DNA of 59,355 nt from Paracoccaceae bacterium (GTDB lineage: Bacteria > Pseudomonadota > Alphaproteobacteria > Rhodobacterales > Rhodobacteraceae), in the NCBI GenBank assembly GCA_016778765.1, contig JADHOV010000017.1:1-59355 (forward strand), in the 5' to 3' direction. The first letter of the stretch is position 1, and every line of letters starts with the position of its first letter. Positions 28,786-39,593 of this stretch are shown here, piece after piece. The notes beneath the pieces are model-generated. The model did no database searches. It had not been told where the DNA came from and saw only the letters and a program-made list of their open reading frames with translations. Made by a program: the position numbers and the translations under genes.

Positions 28786-28810
28786 ATATATAGACGCTTA
28801 AAAAATATAG
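28786..28810 (+). promoter_or_regulatory. A+T element upstream of amt1, shared with amt2 and partly with gmaS
   Basis: The 25-bp stretch reads ATATATA, then 8 bases (GACGCTTA), then AAAAATATAG. The same ATATATA-N8-AAAAATATAG layout occurs upstream of amt2 (57126-57150), and AAAAATATAG with a second upstream AAAAATATA occurs before gmaS. It ends 90 nt before the amt1 start codon, consistent with promoter or regulator-binding DNA. The role is inferred only from this sharing. Confidence 0.4.
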
Positions 28811-28900
28811 CTGTACATTTTGCATTATTTTTAAGCTTTCTATTTCTTTTTGGCTGCTTTTTGCGCCATGCCTCCCGAAACTTCAAAGGGAGAAAATCAA

Positions 28901-30058
28901 ATGAACCCAGCAGATACCGCCTGGATCATCGTCGCCACAGCATTGGTGCTGTTTATGACGCTGCCTGGCCTTGCCTTATTTTACGGCGGGCTTGTGCGCG
29001 CGCGCAATGTATTAAGCGTGTTTATGCAATGTTACGCGATTGCGTGCCTGATGAGTTTGCTCTGGCTGGCTGCGGGCTATTCAATCGCCTTCGGGCCTGC
29101 AGACAGCGGATTTTGGGGCGGCTTGGACAAAGCCTTTTTAGCTGGTGTTGATGCAGAAAGCCTATCTGGCACGCTGCCCGAAGTGCTGTTCTTTGCGTTT
29201 CAAATGACCTTTGCCATCATCACCCCAGCCTTGATCGTTGGGGCCTATGTAGAGCGGATCGGATTTGCCTTTGTCCTTACTTTTTCAGGCCTTTGGATGC
29301 TGATTTGTTACGCGCCGGTTGTGCATTGGGTTTGGGGCGGTGGTATGATGGCCGATGGCGGCATCTTCGGCGAGACGGGCGTACGCGATTTTGCAGGCGG
29401 TATCGTCGTGCATGAAACCGCCGGCCTTGCTGCCTTATTGATTGCTGCGATGTTGGGCCCGCGGCGCGATAAAAGCAAACCCCCCCACAATCCTGGGATG
29501 GTGATGATCGGCGCGGCAATGCTGTGGGTTGGCTGGTTTGGCTTTAACGGAGGCTCGCAACTGGCCGCTGATGGCGGCGCCGCAATGGCCTTAACCGTGA
29601 CCCATATTTCCGCAGCCACCGCCTCTTTAACCTGGGCCCTTTGGGAAAAAATCAAATATGGCCGCGCATCACTGGTGGGATTGGTCACGGGCACCATTGC
29701 CGGGCTTGCCTCGATAACGCCAGCCTCGGGCTTTGTGGGCCCTGTAGAGGCTTTGATCATCGGGGCCGTTGCAGGCATATTATGTCAAGAAGCGGTTAAT
29801 TTTGTGCGCAATGTTTTCAACATCGATGATACGCTGGATGTTTTTGCCGTACACGGCGTCGGGGGGATTTTTGGCACGGTGATGATCGCTCTGTTCGGGC
29901 AAGGCAGCTGGACCGCGCAACTGGGCGGCTTGGTCATTGTGGGTGTGTTTACACTTGTTGTAACGTTTATCCTGATCAAACTGGTCGGCCTGCTCTTCCC
30001 GCTGCGCGTGGATGCCGAAACCGAAAGCAATGGGCTTGACCTTTCGGTGCACGGTTAA
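28901..30058 (+). CDS. amtB: Ammonium transporter (first copy)
   Basis: 385 residues from ATG 28901, which has GGGAG just upstream; the frame extends to 28850 without a ribosome binding site. Eleven hydrophobic segments are visible. Family residues include MTLPGLALFYGGLVRARNVLS, the first pore His in FAGGIVVHETAGLAALL and the second in FAVHGVGGIFGT. The protein takes up ammonium at low concentration. No PII gene (glnK) lies beside it, although glnK-amtB pairing is common. An A+T element shared with amt2 lies upstream and a strong hairpin follows. Confidence 0.95.
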   Translation: MNPADTAWIIVATALVLFMTLPGLALFYGGLVRARNVLSVFMQCYAIACLMSLLWLAAGYSIAFGPADSGFWGGLDKAFLAGVDAESLSGTLPEVLFFAFQMTFAIITPALIVGAYVERIGFAFVLTFSGLWMLICYAPVVHWVWGGGMMADGGIFGETGVRDFAGGIVVHETAGLAALLIAAMLGPRRDKSKPPHNPGMVMIGAAMLWVGWFGFNGGSQLAADGGAAMALTVTHISAATASLTWALWEKIKYGRASLVGLVTGTIAGLASITPASGFVGPVEALIIGAVAGILCQEAVNFVRNVFNIDDTLDVFAVHGVGGIFGTVMIALFGQGSWTAQLGGLVIVGVFTLVVTFILIKLVGLLFPLRVDAETESNGLDLSVHG

Positions 30059-30110
30059 CGCGCCTATGAGCTAAACAGCTAAACCAGCTAATTGTAGCGA
30101 TACAAAGTTT

Positions 30111-30141
30111 AAAGGCGCTTTTTAGCAAGAGCGCCTTTTTT
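30111..30141. terminator. Rho-independent terminator after amt1, possibly bidirectional
   Basis: AAAGGCGCT (30111-30119) pairs with AGCGCCTTT (30130-30138) around a 10-nt loop and is followed by a run of T on the plus strand. It lies between amt1 and the convergent COQ10-like gene, whose stop touches its end; the minus-strand side is followed only by a short T run. Confidence 0.75.
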
Positions 30142-30587
30142 CACGCCTTGAACAAATCAGCAGCGCGCCGCTCAAACGCTCGCACAACGCGCTGCATCGC
30201 TTCGTTGAACACAACGCCAATAATGCCTTGCAAGATCGCATTTTTGAATTCGAAATCAACAAAGAAGGTAACCTCGCAGCCGCCCTCGACATTGCGAAAT
30301 GCCCAGTTTGACACCATATATTTAAAGGGGCCATCAAGATATTCTGTGTCTATTTTAAAATCGGCCGGCCATAAAGTAACGCGCGAGCCAAAGCGTTCGC
30401 GAAACACTTTAAAACTAATTACCAAATCAGCTTCCAGAATTTCGCTAGGACCTTCGACCACACTCGAGCGTAGGCGCGCTGCCGAACACCAAGGCAAAAA
30501 CTCTGGATAAGCAGCAACATCCGCGACCAGTGAATACATTTGCTCGGCGCTGTAGGGTAACAATTTTGTTTCTTGATGAGTCGGCAT
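30141..30587 (-). CDS. COQ10/RatA-type START-domain protein
   Basis: 148 residues from ATG 30587 (MPTHQETKLLPYSAEQMYSLV); the frame runs on to 30671 without support. Family motifs are VADVAAYPEFLPWCSAARL near residue 20 and LDGPFKYMVSNWAF in the middle. Members bind ubiquinone or other polyprenyl lipids and assist respiratory quinone function; the E. coli homologue RatA was also described as a toxin. Divergent from the phosphoribosyltransferase gene, convergent with amt1. Confidence 0.88.
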   Translation of the reverse strand: MPTHQETKLLPYSAEQMYSLVADVAAYPEFLPWCSAARLRSSVVEGPSEILEADLVISFKVFRERFGSRVTLWPADFKIDTEYLDGPFKYMVSNWAFRNVEGGCEVTFFVDFEFKNAILQGIIGVVFNEAMQRVVRAFERRAADLFKA

Positions 30588-30658
30588 TTCGCTTCTTTTG
30601 AGGTGACAACCGGCGTTGTTTAAGTAATGTAGGTCACGAAAATCAAGAGGGTTTTGCC

Positions 30659-31201
30659 GTGCAGCGTCCATATGTCATCGATGAAATGATCTCGGCAAAG
30701 TCAATCGCGGCCCGAATTGAGAATTTAAGCCACGAAATCCGTGATGAATTTTCGGGCACCAATAAACTGGTGGTGGTTGGATTGCTGCGCGGTTCTTTCG
30801 TTTTTATCGCGGATCTGGTGCGCGAGCTTGATCTGCCCGTGGAAGTGGATTTCTTGGAAGCCTCATCTTATGGCGACGGAATGGAAAGTTCGCGCGAAGT
30901 TCGGATCCGGAAAGATTTACGCGGGGCGATTGAGGATCGAGACGTTTTGGTTGTGGAAGATATCGTGGATACCGGTTTCACGCTGCATTATGTGACCGGC
31001 CTGCTGGCGTCGCGAAACCCGGCGCGAATGAAAACCATCGCGTTGCTCGACAAGCCGTCGCGGCGCGAAGTCGATATTCAAGCCGATTGGATCGGGTTCA
31101 GCATTCAAGATGAATTTGTGGTCGGCTACGGCATTGATTATGCTCAGCGGAACCGCAATCTTGCCTATATCGGAAAGGTGCGTTTTACCGACGAAGCCTG
31201 A
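30659..31201 (+). CDS. hpt: Hypoxanthine phosphoribosyltransferase
   Basis: 180 residues, GTG start at 30659 with AGAGGG before it. The pyrophosphate loop is [13 protein letters not shown], and the PRPP-binding loop is [13 protein letters not shown]. The C-terminal segment [19 protein letters not shown] is the hypoxanthine phosphoribosyltransferase purine-binding signature. The enzyme salvages hypoxanthine (and possibly guanine) to the nucleotide. It is convergent with tdm across a 248-bp gap in which I see no gene. Confidence 0.92.
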   Translation: MQRPYVIDEMISAKSIAARIENLSHEIRDEFSGTNKLVVVGLLRGSFVFIADLVRELDLPVEVDFLEASSYGDGMESSREVRIRKDLRGAIEDRDVLVVEDIVDTGFTLHYVTGLLASRNPARMKTIALLDKPSRREVDIQADWIGFSIQDEFVVGYGIDYAQRNRNLAYIGKVRFTDEA

Positions 31202-31449
31202 ATATAAAGCCGCTGGCATGCGGCGCCACCAACATAGATTGGAAATACGCAACCAAGAAACGCTGATCAGGCTTTGGCGGCATTGTCAGAAAATCATATA
31301 AACGGCTCTACTGGCGCCTCATAGTCATCCACCCTTGCTCACGCCTGGCCAAGGAACTCTACCAGCCACAGAGCAGCGCGCATCTTGTTGGTCGTATTGC
31401 GCAGAGCGCCCGAGGCAGGATAGGCCCCCCGAAGGCGCTTTAGCGTTGA

Positions 31450-33834
31450 TCACCCGCCTCGCGCACCCTCATAATTGCCCTTCACACGCTCTTTCTTTGG
31501 ATCGAAATGCGGGAATGCTACAATTTTAGCTGGTAAGCGCAGTTGGTCCCCATCCAGCCGCCCAACTTCCAACTCAGTGCCAATCTCGGCATGAGCCAAA
31601 TCCACCCGCGCCAAAGCAATCACTTTGCCCAAAACAGGCGAGCGCATCGCCGAGGTTACGACACCCACTTGTGGCTTCCCGAAATGGATACAATCGCCCG
31701 GCGTTGGCAGAACACCGCCCTCTAATTCAAGCCCGACAAGTTTCTTTTGCGGATGGGCTTTGCGGCGCTCGAGCGCTGCGCGGCCGATAAATGCATCCGT
31801 TTTACTTTTCAAAGGCACCGTAAACCCAATGCCTGCCTCCATTGGATCTGTTTGATCATCAAATTCCGAACCGGCAAAGATCAACCCAGCTTCAATCCGC
31901 ACCATATCAAGCGCACCAAGCCCAAAAGGCGTAAGCCCATGCGGCGCACCTGCGGCCCAAATTGCGTCAAAAACCTGTTCTGCATCTTTCGGATGGCAAA
32001 ACACCTCATAGCCCAGCTCTCCAGAATATCCGGTCCGACTGAGCACCACGGAGGGGCCATGAAAGCCGCCAATCCTGCCAATCGAAAAGCGAAACCATTG
32101 CAGCTCTTCAACGGTGGGCTGCGCGGGGGGCGTCCAAATCACATCTTTCAGAATTTCGCGCGACAACGGCCCTTGTACCGCCACATTGCAATGATGGTCC
32201 GTGGAAGAGCGCACCCATGCGTTTAGGCCACGCTCCTCGGCTTGTTTACGCAGCCAAAGCCCAGATTGATCATTACCACCGATCCACCGGAAATTGGTAT
32301 CCCCCAAGCGAAACAGAGTGCCGTCGTCAATCATTCCACCATGTTCATAGCACATCGCGGTATAGACGATGCCGCCGACCGGAATTTTCTTCACATCCCG
32401 CGTGATACAAAGCTGCATCAGCGCTTCCGCATCAGGGCCCGTCACTTCATATTTTCGAAGCGGTGAAAGATCCATAATCACCGCTTTTTCGCGCGCGGCC
32501 CAATATTCAGCAATGCTGCCATGATGCATCATATCCTGCGCCAGCCAATACCCGGAATATTCCACAAAATTGCGCGTATGGCGGGCAAAGCAATCGTGAA
32601 ACCCAGTTTTTTTCGTTTCTTCCACATCAGCCCCCGGAGTTTTGCGCCAGCCAATCGAGCGCTTGAAATCTTCATTTTTACGATAAGTCCAGACTTGAAT
32701 ATCGCTTGGCTGCCAGCCATTTGCTGGATCAACATCACAAGGACAACCCGTTGAAATGCAAACTAAATCTGTCAGCGCCCGCATCAAAACATAATCTCCG
32801 GGCCGCGAATAAGGCTCATCCATCGAAATCGCGTTGGTCTCGTCTAAAATTGTATTGAAAAAGAAGTTGATCGCCGGCCAGCCGCCCCGCGGACGTACAT
32901 CATAAGCCTGCATTTCAAGGTTGATATTATCCGAGCAATTGACATGGCCCGGATAGCCAAGATCTTCGTAATAACGCGCGGTACAGGCCAGACCGAATGT
33001 ATCATGGCGGCCCACCGTATCTTGGATAATCTCGACCAAAGGTTCCTGATCAACGCTGAAATATTTTGCCAAAAGCCCTGGCTTGGGATAAAGCGCCCCC
33101 ATCAAAGACCGCGTGGTCGTTGGGTCGATATCGCGCTCCAATCCAGCGTCCAGAGCGCGGCGCGAAAAGGCCTGAAAATCGCTACATTCTCTGCCCTGCA
33201 CGTCCAGAACTTGAATATATTCCCCCGCCTTCACCTCATAAGGTTTTGCCTCGCCAGGTTGAATATGCAAACTCACCAAAGGGTCGGCCAGTGGATCATG
33301 CACCAATGACATGTCTTTCAAGGGCCGCTTATTGATCCGCGTGATAAACAACACCACATCGCTCGGGGCCCATTGCTGATGCGCATCCATCGCGCCGCCA
33401 GCGGCGCATATGATCAATAATCCGTCCGATACGGCCTGAAAACTTGCTGTCTCTCCCGCGCGCGAGCCGCTTTCAAACACGAGACTGGCATCGGCATCGG
33501 CGATTGAAAACCCTGTTTTCTCAAGCGCAGAGATTACTTTTTTACCAGATGGGTGCCCGGTAAGCGCGGCGATCAACCCCTCTGGGCTGCGCCCGCCTTT
33601 GGCCCCCAACATCGCGGCATCCGATCGTTTGTCGGGCCCAAAAAACACCATTTCAATGGGTTGCAAACCTTCCACATCTTGCAGCGTAATCTGATCGCCC
33701 GCAAAAATTGGTACGGCGCGGCTGCCCCCCCCGGGAACGGGATGCCTTTCAACCCCTTGCGGCAACACCATCATACCGGGCCTGCGAACCCCTGCCCGCG
33801 ATTCCTGCTGTGGCATCAAAAAAGGTTTGATCAT
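31450..33834 (-). CDS. tdm: Trimethylamine N-oxide demethylase
   Basis: 794 residues, the length expected of Tdm. The N-terminal half has a DUF1989-type domain (about 190-370) with three Cys likely to bind zinc: Cys217 in QGRECSDF, and Cys364 and Cys366 in TGCPCDV. The C-terminal half is a GcvT-like tetrahydrofolate-binding domain (from about 430; YSGELGYEVFCHP and the later GLELEGG are typical). Tdm splits TMAO into dimethylamine and formaldehyde, with folate accepting the one-carbon unit. It is the last gene of tmoX-tmoW-tmoV-tdm, starting 13 nt after tmoV, so uptake and breakdown are expressed together. Distinguished from dimethylglycine dehydrogenases by the missing FAD domain. Confidence 0.93.
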   Translation of the reverse strand: MIKPFLMPQQESRAGVRRPGMMVLPQGVERHPVPGGGSRAVPIFAGDQITLQDVEGLQPIEMVFFGPDKRSDAAMLGAKGGRSPEGLIAALTGHPSGKKVISALEKTGFSIADADASLVFESGSRAGETASFQAVSDGLLIICAAGGAMDAHQQWAPSDVVLFITRINKRPLKDMSLVHDPLADPLVSLHIQPGEAKPYEVKAGEYIQVLDVQGRECSDFQAFSRRALDAGLERDIDPTTTRSLMGALYPKPGLLAKYFSVDQEPLVEIIQDTVGRHDTFGLACTARYYEDLGYPGHVNCSDNINLEMQAYDVRPRGGWPAINFFFNTILDETNAISMDEPYSRPGDYVLMRALTDLVCISTGCPCDVDPANGWQPSDIQVWTYRKNEDFKRSIGWRKTPGADVEETKKTGFHDCFARHTRNFVEYSGYWLAQDMMHHGSIAEYWAAREKAVIMDLSPLRKYEVTGPDAEALMQLCITRDVKKIPVGGIVYTAMCYEHGGMIDDGTLFRLGDTNFRWIGGNDQSGLWLRKQAEERGLNAWVRSSTDHHCNVAVQGPLSREILKDVIWTPPAQPTVEELQWFRFSIGRIGGFHGPSVVLSRTGYSGELGYEVFCHPKDAEQVFDAIWAAGAPHGLTPFGLGALDMVRIEAGLIFAGSEFDDQTDPMEAGIGFTVPLKSKTDAFIGRAALERRKAHPQKKLVGLELEGGVLPTPGDCIHFGKPQVGVVTSAMRSPVLGKVIALARVDLAHAEIGTELEVGRLDGDQLRLPAKIVAFPHFDPKKERVKGNYEGARGG

Positions 33835-33847
33835 TCAAGCCTCCTTC

Positions 33848-36073
33848 TTAAATCAACCCAAGCAGCGCTTTGCGCCGTTCAGCCCAACGAATAATGATCA
33901 TATCAAAAGTCAGCGCCATCAAAGACACGTTGATTCCCAAGACGAAGTTTTTACCTAAATCGGTACCTGCTAAGGTGCGTTGTAATTCTTGACCAAGATC
34001 AATCGTCCCGATGAATGCGGCGATCATTGTCATAAAAAAGGCAAACATCAGCGCTTGGTTAAACCCCACCGCCATTGTTGGCAAAGCCAAAGGAAATTGT
34101 ACTTTCCAAAGTTTTTGCGCCCGCGTGGCTCCAGACATATCCGCGCTCTCGGTCATTTCTGGGGGCACATTGCGCAATCCCTCTATAGTATAGCGGATCA
34201 ATGGGACCATCGCAAAAATCATAATCGCAAAAATCACCGCTATATCTGTGATACCAAACAACATAATGGCTGGGATCAGATAAACAAAACTGGGGAAGGT
34301 TTGCGCAGAATCAGACACCAAAAGCAAGAAAACATCGCGCAGCATCTTACCGGCATAATACCACATCAGATAGAAGCTGCAGGCAAATAAAAGCCAAAAA
34401 ACAAGTCTATAAAGACTTGGATCAGGTTCTGCCCCAAACACGCCAAAACTCCAAAGGATATACCGCGCAATACCGGCCGCAAGGATAGAGGCCATGGCAA
34501 TAAAGGAGCGCCGAAAGAGAAGACTGAGAAGGCCCATCACAAACGCGCTGGTCATACCGCCTGTCCAATTGATCCGCTGCGCCGGAGGACCCGCTCCCCA
34601 AACAGCCAAAGGAATTCCCAAGACCATCGCAACACCTGTGGAAGACAGCGCATAATAAATGGTGATCACCGAACGGTCCCACCATCCACTTAGCGCCACC
34701 CATAAAAAGAATAAAAAGGCGATCAAGGCCTGCCGCCGCCCAGCGATCCGCCAAGCGATCACAACAATCAGTGCAATGAAGGCAGGCGTTGGGATCGATA
34801 GCAAAAAATTTCGAAATGGGATCAAGACGAAATTGTTCATATAATAGCGAATAGCAGTGGTTGAGGCTTTCAAATACTCATTCGTTAAAACGGTATGTTT
34901 GATGAAGCTGTCCAGCTCTTTACCTTGGCTGAAATGCTGTTTGCGGCCAATCGTGGAGGCCAGCTCCCAAAATTGCGCCAGAACAATACAGAGCAGAAAC
35001 GTCACCATTGCAATAACGGTGAATTTCTGCCGAACCAACCAAGATGTGCCCTTTTCAAAATGTTCAGGCTGCTTTGCAACCCAAGCCTTTGACAAGCGAT
35101 CAAGCATAATGGCCAGTAACACAATCGTTATACCAATTTCAAAACTTCGCCCGATTTTAAAACTGCCCATCATAGCCAGCATTTTTGCCCCTAATCCGGG
35201 CATGCCGATAAAAGATGTAAGCACCACCATCGCCAAGCACAGCATAATCACTTGGTTGACGCCTACCAAAATTTCAGTGCGAGCGGATGGGATATAAACA
35301 TGGCGCAACATCTGAAAACTAGAGCAACCAGACATTTTCCCCGCCTCAACCACTTCGGGACTCACTTTTTTAAGGCCCAAAGTGGTCATCAAAATCATTG
35401 GCGGAATCGCATAAACCGTTGTTGCCACAGCACCTGCCGTGGGACCCACCTTGAAAAAAATCACTGCCGGCAAAAGATAAGTGAAAAAAGGCAGCGTTTG
35501 CAGCACCGATAGAACCGGTTGAACGATTTTCTCAACCCGCCGGCTTTTCCAAGCGGCGATGCCCATTAGAAGTCCGATCGTGAAGGCCAACGGCGCCGCC
35601 ACAACCAGCACCGAGAGAGTTTCCATAGCCAATTTCCACTGCCCGATAAGCGCCGTCCAAACAAATGTCCCTGCGCCTAAAAAAGCCAGACGCCACCCGC
35701 CCAGATAATACCCGATAATTCCGGTGACAGCCGCCACTGATACCCAAGGGATCGGCCCTATATTGGGCCAACGGCGCTTTCCAAACAGAATATTCGCTGT
35801 TGCATCCAATATGAATTGCAACCCTTCGGTTAAAAAGCGCGTCAAGACTATGAGCTTCAGATCATCCTTAACAAAGTTGAAAAGCGCATCAAGCCAACGC
35901 TCTAACGGGGGCAAAACAGAAGCCGGCACACGGAACAACCATTCGGGCAAAATACTGAAATATTGGGCAATGATTAAAGCAAGCGCAAACAGCACCAAGA
36001 GCGTTTGCCAAAGCGCTTTTTTTTGATCCACCGCGACAAAAGCGCCCTGAATATGTTCGTTTTGCGGCATCAC
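33848..36073 (-). CDS. tmoV: TMAO ABC transporter permease, double-domain
   Basis: 741 residues, roughly twice the size of a ProW-type permease, because two permease halves are joined in one chain. Each carries an EAA loop: VEAGKMSGCSSFQMLRHVYI near residue 242 and TESADMSGATRAQKLWKVQF near 641. Many hydrophobic segments surround them. In characterised roseobacters TmoXWV imports TMAO. It overlaps tmoW by 4 bases and precedes tdm by 13 nt. A general glycine betaine permease is the main alternative; the tdm linkage favours TMAO. Confidence 0.9.
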   Translation of the reverse strand: MMPQNEHIQGAFVAVDQKKALWQTLLVLFALALIIAQYFSILPEWLFRVPASVLPPLERWLDALFNFVKDDLKLIVLTRFLTEGLQFILDATANILFGKRRWPNIGPIPWVSVAAVTGIIGYYLGGWRLAFLGAGTFVWTALIGQWKLAMETLSVLVVAAPLAFTIGLLMGIAAWKSRRVEKIVQPVLSVLQTLPFFTYLLPAVIFFKVGPTAGAVATTVYAIPPMILMTTLGLKKVSPEVVEAGKMSGCSSFQMLRHVYIPSARTEILVGVNQVIMLCLAMVVLTSFIGMPGLGAKMLAMMGSFKIGRSFEIGITIVLLAIMLDRLSKAWVAKQPEHFEKGTSWLVRQKFTVIAMVTFLLCIVLAQFWELASTIGRKQHFSQGKELDSFIKHTVLTNEYLKASTTAIRYYMNNFVLIPFRNFLLSIPTPAFIALIVVIAWRIAGRRQALIAFLFFLWVALSGWWDRSVITIYYALSSTGVAMVLGIPLAVWGAGPPAQRINWTGGMTSAFVMGLLSLLFRRSFIAMASILAAGIARYILWSFGVFGAEPDPSLYRLVFWLLFACSFYLMWYYAGKMLRDVFLLLVSDSAQTFPSFVYLIPAIMLFGITDIAVIFAIMIFAMVPLIRYTIEGLRNVPPEMTESADMSGATRAQKLWKVQFPLALPTMAVGFNQALMFAFFMTMIAAFIGTIDLGQELQRTLAGTDLGKNFVLGINVSLMALTFDMIIIRWAERRKALLGLI

Positions 36074-37089
36074 GAGGGGCCCAACAGAATATCAAGAACA
36101 GTTTGGCGTTTAAACGCCCCAATAATTGTGCCTTGCTTTGTGACCGGAATTACATCGCGTTGGTCATTTATCAACCCACGCGCCAAATTCTGAACAGTTG
36201 CCCCCGCTGGGACCGGTTCGCCCTCACCAACGAGCCCTGGCTCGATTAATACCTCGGCGTGCACAACCCGCGCCTTATCGATTTCTTCGGTAAATTTGCG
36301 CACATATTCTGTTGCTGGATGAAGCACGATTTGATCCGGTGTGTCACATTGTTCAATCGCACCATCTTTCATAATTGCAATGCGGTCCGCCAGACGCAGC
36401 GCTTCATCAAAATCATGCGTTATAAAAACAATTGTCTTGCCCAAGATCTCTTGCAAACGTAAAAACTCATCTTGCATTTCACGACGAATTAAAGGGTCTA
36501 ATGCCGAAAACGGTTCATCCAAAAACCAAATATCGGGTTCAATGGCCAACGACCGAGCAATGCCTACGCGTTGCTGTTGGCCACCCGACAATTCGCGGGG
36601 GAAATATTCTTCGCGCCCCTCTAAACCAACCAATTTAATCACTTCCAGCGCTCGGGCGCGACGCACAAAGCGATCTTGACCCCGCATTTCCAGCGGAAAG
36701 GACACGTTTTCGAGCACCGTACGGTGTGGCAACAGCCCAAAGGATTGAAAAACCATACCCATTTTTTCGCGCCGCAAGTTGATCAAATCCCGCTCTGAGA
36801 GGTCCATAATATTTTGACCATCCACAATAATTTCACCCCCGGTGATATCGTGTAAGCGTGAAAAACAGCGCACCAATGTGGATTTTCCAGAGCCTGACAG
36901 CCCCATAATCACCAGAATTTCACCTTGAAAAACGTCAATGGAAACGTCTCTGACACCGGCAATATAGCCATCGGATTTGATCTGATCGAAGGAAGTTCCC
37001 TCGGTAAGTTTCATCAAATATTTATGGGGATCTGCGCCAAAAAGCTTCCAGACATTTCTGGCAGATATTGCAACCGAATTTGGTTTCAT
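36070..37089 (-). CDS. tmoW: TMAO ABC transporter ATP-binding protein
   Basis: 339 residues from ATG 37089 (GGAA upstream); an in-frame GTG at 37098 is an alternative. Walker A is GLSGSGKS, the signature is LSGGQQQRVGIARSLA, and Walker B is WFLDEPFSALD. The N-terminal NVWKLFGADPHKYL is typical of glycine betaine-type (ProV-like) ATPases. The C-terminal part resembles a CBS half (DVIPVTKQGTIIGAFKRQT), which in ProV-like proteins senses ionic strength. It is separated from tmoX by 79 bp with a 10-bp hairpin. Confidence 0.92.
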   Translation of the reverse strand: MKPNSVAISARNVWKLFGADPHKYLMKLTEGTSFDQIKSDGYIAGVRDVSIDVFQGEILVIMGLSGSGKSTLVRCFSRLHDITGGEIIVDGQNIMDLSERDLINLRREKMGMVFQSFGLLPHRTVLENVSFPLEMRGQDRFVRRARALEVIKLVGLEGREEYFPRELSGGQQQRVGIARSLAIEPDIWFLDEPFSALDPLIRREMQDEFLRLQEILGKTIVFITHDFDEALRLADRIAIMKDGAIEQCDTPDQIVLHPATEYVRKFTEEIDKARVVHAEVLIEPGLVGEGEPVPAGATVQNLARGLINDQRDVIPVTKQGTIIGAFKRQTVLDILLGPS

Positions 37090-37107
37090 ATTTTCCACTT
37101 TACAAAT

Positions 37108-37132
37108 CCCTTCCGGCGCGCTGCCGGAAGGG
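37108..37132 (-). promoter_or_regulatory. Intercistronic hairpin between tmoX and tmoW
   Basis: CCCTTCCGGC (37108-37117) and GCCGGAAGGG (37123-37132) form a perfect 10-bp stem with a 5-nt loop. No T run follows in the direction of transcription, so full termination is unlikely. Such hairpins after a binding-protein gene commonly protect its mRNA 3' end and leave the permease and ATPase genes less expressed. Confidence 0.7.
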
Positions 37133-37168
37133 GAGATGTCATTTTGAAAGCTTTGTCAATAAAGCCAC

Positions 37169-38164
<996 letters not shown>

Positions 38165-38306
38165 TTAGTTTCGCAAATTTAAGCATATTTTCCGCACATA
38201 TATTTTATGGGCTTAGGGTCTAAAAATTAGTGGCAATATATCTCAGACAAGGTTACGCTCAACGCATTCGCGTTTTTACTGAATTAAACTACGATTGGTC
38301 AAAACA

Positions 38307-39260
38307 ATGAATAAAAACAACGTTTTACCACGCCTGGATTATCTACTTGCGTTTGAATCCGCGGCGGTTAACAACAGTTTTGCAGGCGCCTCTAAAGCGC
38401 TGAACATCAGCGAAACGGCCATCAGCAGGAAAGTTCGACTTTTAGAGCTGCATTATAAAATAAATTTATTCAATCGCGGGCACCGCTCGATTCACCTAAC
38501 CCCGCGTGGTCAAAGGTTTTTTGATGATATTTCACCCTTGCTTGACCAGTTGCGAACCCTCTCACAAAACCTTTTGGAAGACACTTTAAACAATGCTGTG
38601 ACAATCGCGGCAACCAACTCGGTGGCAGGGCTTTATTTAATGCCAAAGTTGCCCCAGTTTAACGCGCTTTACGAACCGGTTTACATCAACTTACTATCCT
38701 CCGATGACGATAATGAATGCCTGGGGGAAGATGTCGATTTAACAATTTTACGAGGCAATGGGCATTGGGCGGGCTATTCGGCTGAGTTATTATTTGGCGA
38801 AACAATATTCCCGGTCTGTTCGCCAGAATTTTTGAGCAAAAACCCCGATATCACCACTTTGTCCGCATTGTCGCAAAGCTCCTTAATCGGTATTCAAACC
38901 ACGCATACCGAGTGGATGACTTGGCGGGCTTGGTTTGCTTTGATGCATCACAAGGTGGCTGAATTTGAAGAAACGGTCAGCTTGAACACCTATCCACTTG
39001 CAATTGAAGCTGCCGTAAATGGATTGGGCATTGCGCTTGGATGGGCCCATTTGGTTGATCATCTGCTTGAAGATAACAAACTTATCCGGCCTTTAGCTAA
39101 CATTTCGGCCAGAACGGATCATGGCTATTATTTGCTAAAAGCAAGCGATGGGCATAGTTTTCCAGAGCGCGACCGGGTTGAAAATTGGCTTTTGGAACTA
39201 TCTGCAAGCCGACAAAGATATCAACAACCAAGCACGCCAACGCTCAACAAGACTGAGTAA
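38307..39260 (+). CDS. LysR-family regulator divergent from tmoXWV-tdm
   Basis: 317 residues from ATG 38307 (MNKNNVLPRLDYLLAFESAA); an in-frame start at 38295 is possible, neither has a strong ribosome binding site. The HTH is NNSFAGASKALNISETAISRKVRLLE, followed by LFNRGHRSIHLTPRGQRFF as in GcvA-type LysR proteins. The effector domain has DVDLTILRGNGHW and VNGLGIALGWAHLVDHLL. Its position divergent from tmoX makes it the best candidate regulator of TMAO uptake and breakdown; this is inference. The codon use is A+T richer than the neighbours. Confidence 0.88.
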   Translation: MNKNNVLPRLDYLLAFESAAVNNSFAGASKALNISETAISRKVRLLELHYKINLFNRGHRSIHLTPRGQRFFDDISPLLDQLRTLSQNLLEDTLNNAVTIAATNSVAGLYLMPKLPQFNALYEPVYINLLSSDDDNECLGEDVDLTILRGNGHWAGYSAELLFGETIFPVCSPEFLSKNPDITTLSALSQSSLIGIQTTHTEWMTWRAWFALMHHKVAEFEETVSLNTYPLAIEAAVNGLGIALGWAHLVDHLLEDNKLIRPLANISARTDHGYYLLKASDGHSFPERDRVENWLLELSASRQRYQQPSTPTLNKTE

Positions 39261-39291
39261 AATCCAATCCTCAGGTTGAAAGCAAAGGGCC

Positions 39292-39585
39292 TTACAAAAT
39301 ACCTTCAACGATGGTTTGAACGCTAGTTGAGGCAGAGAGCCTTTGCCGCTTGGCTGGCGCATAAGCATCCGAGGCATACCAATCCATCGCTTTGTCATAG
39401 CTGGGAAATTGAATGATAACATGCCGATCGCCCGGCGGCGCGCCTTCAAAGCTGCGGGCTTTTCCGCCCCGCACCAAAAACTGGCCGCCAAAAAGATCCA
39501 AAGTAGGTTGAACCATTTTCACATAGGTTGCGTAGGCTTCTGGGTCATGAATGTTGATGTGCGCAATTACATATCCGTAGGCCAT
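39292..39585 (-). CDS. DUF1330 family protein
   Basis: 97 residues from ATG 39585. The DUF1330 pattern is visible: AYGYVIAHINIHDPEAYATYVK at the N-terminus, LFGGQFLVRGG in the middle and VIIQFPSYDKAMDWYASDAY near residue 70. It is a dimeric alpha-beta barrel of unknown function. It lies 8 nt after orf194 and is the last gene of the run that starts with the FAD oxidoreductase and gmaS. It is convergent with the LysR gene. Confidence 0.8.
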   Translation of the reverse strand: MAYGYVIAHINIHDPEAYATYVKMVQPTLDLFGGQFLVRGGKARSFEGAPPGDRHVIIQFPSYDKAMDWYASDAYAPAKRQRLSASTSVQTIVEGIL

Positions 39586-39593
39586 ATTCTTTT

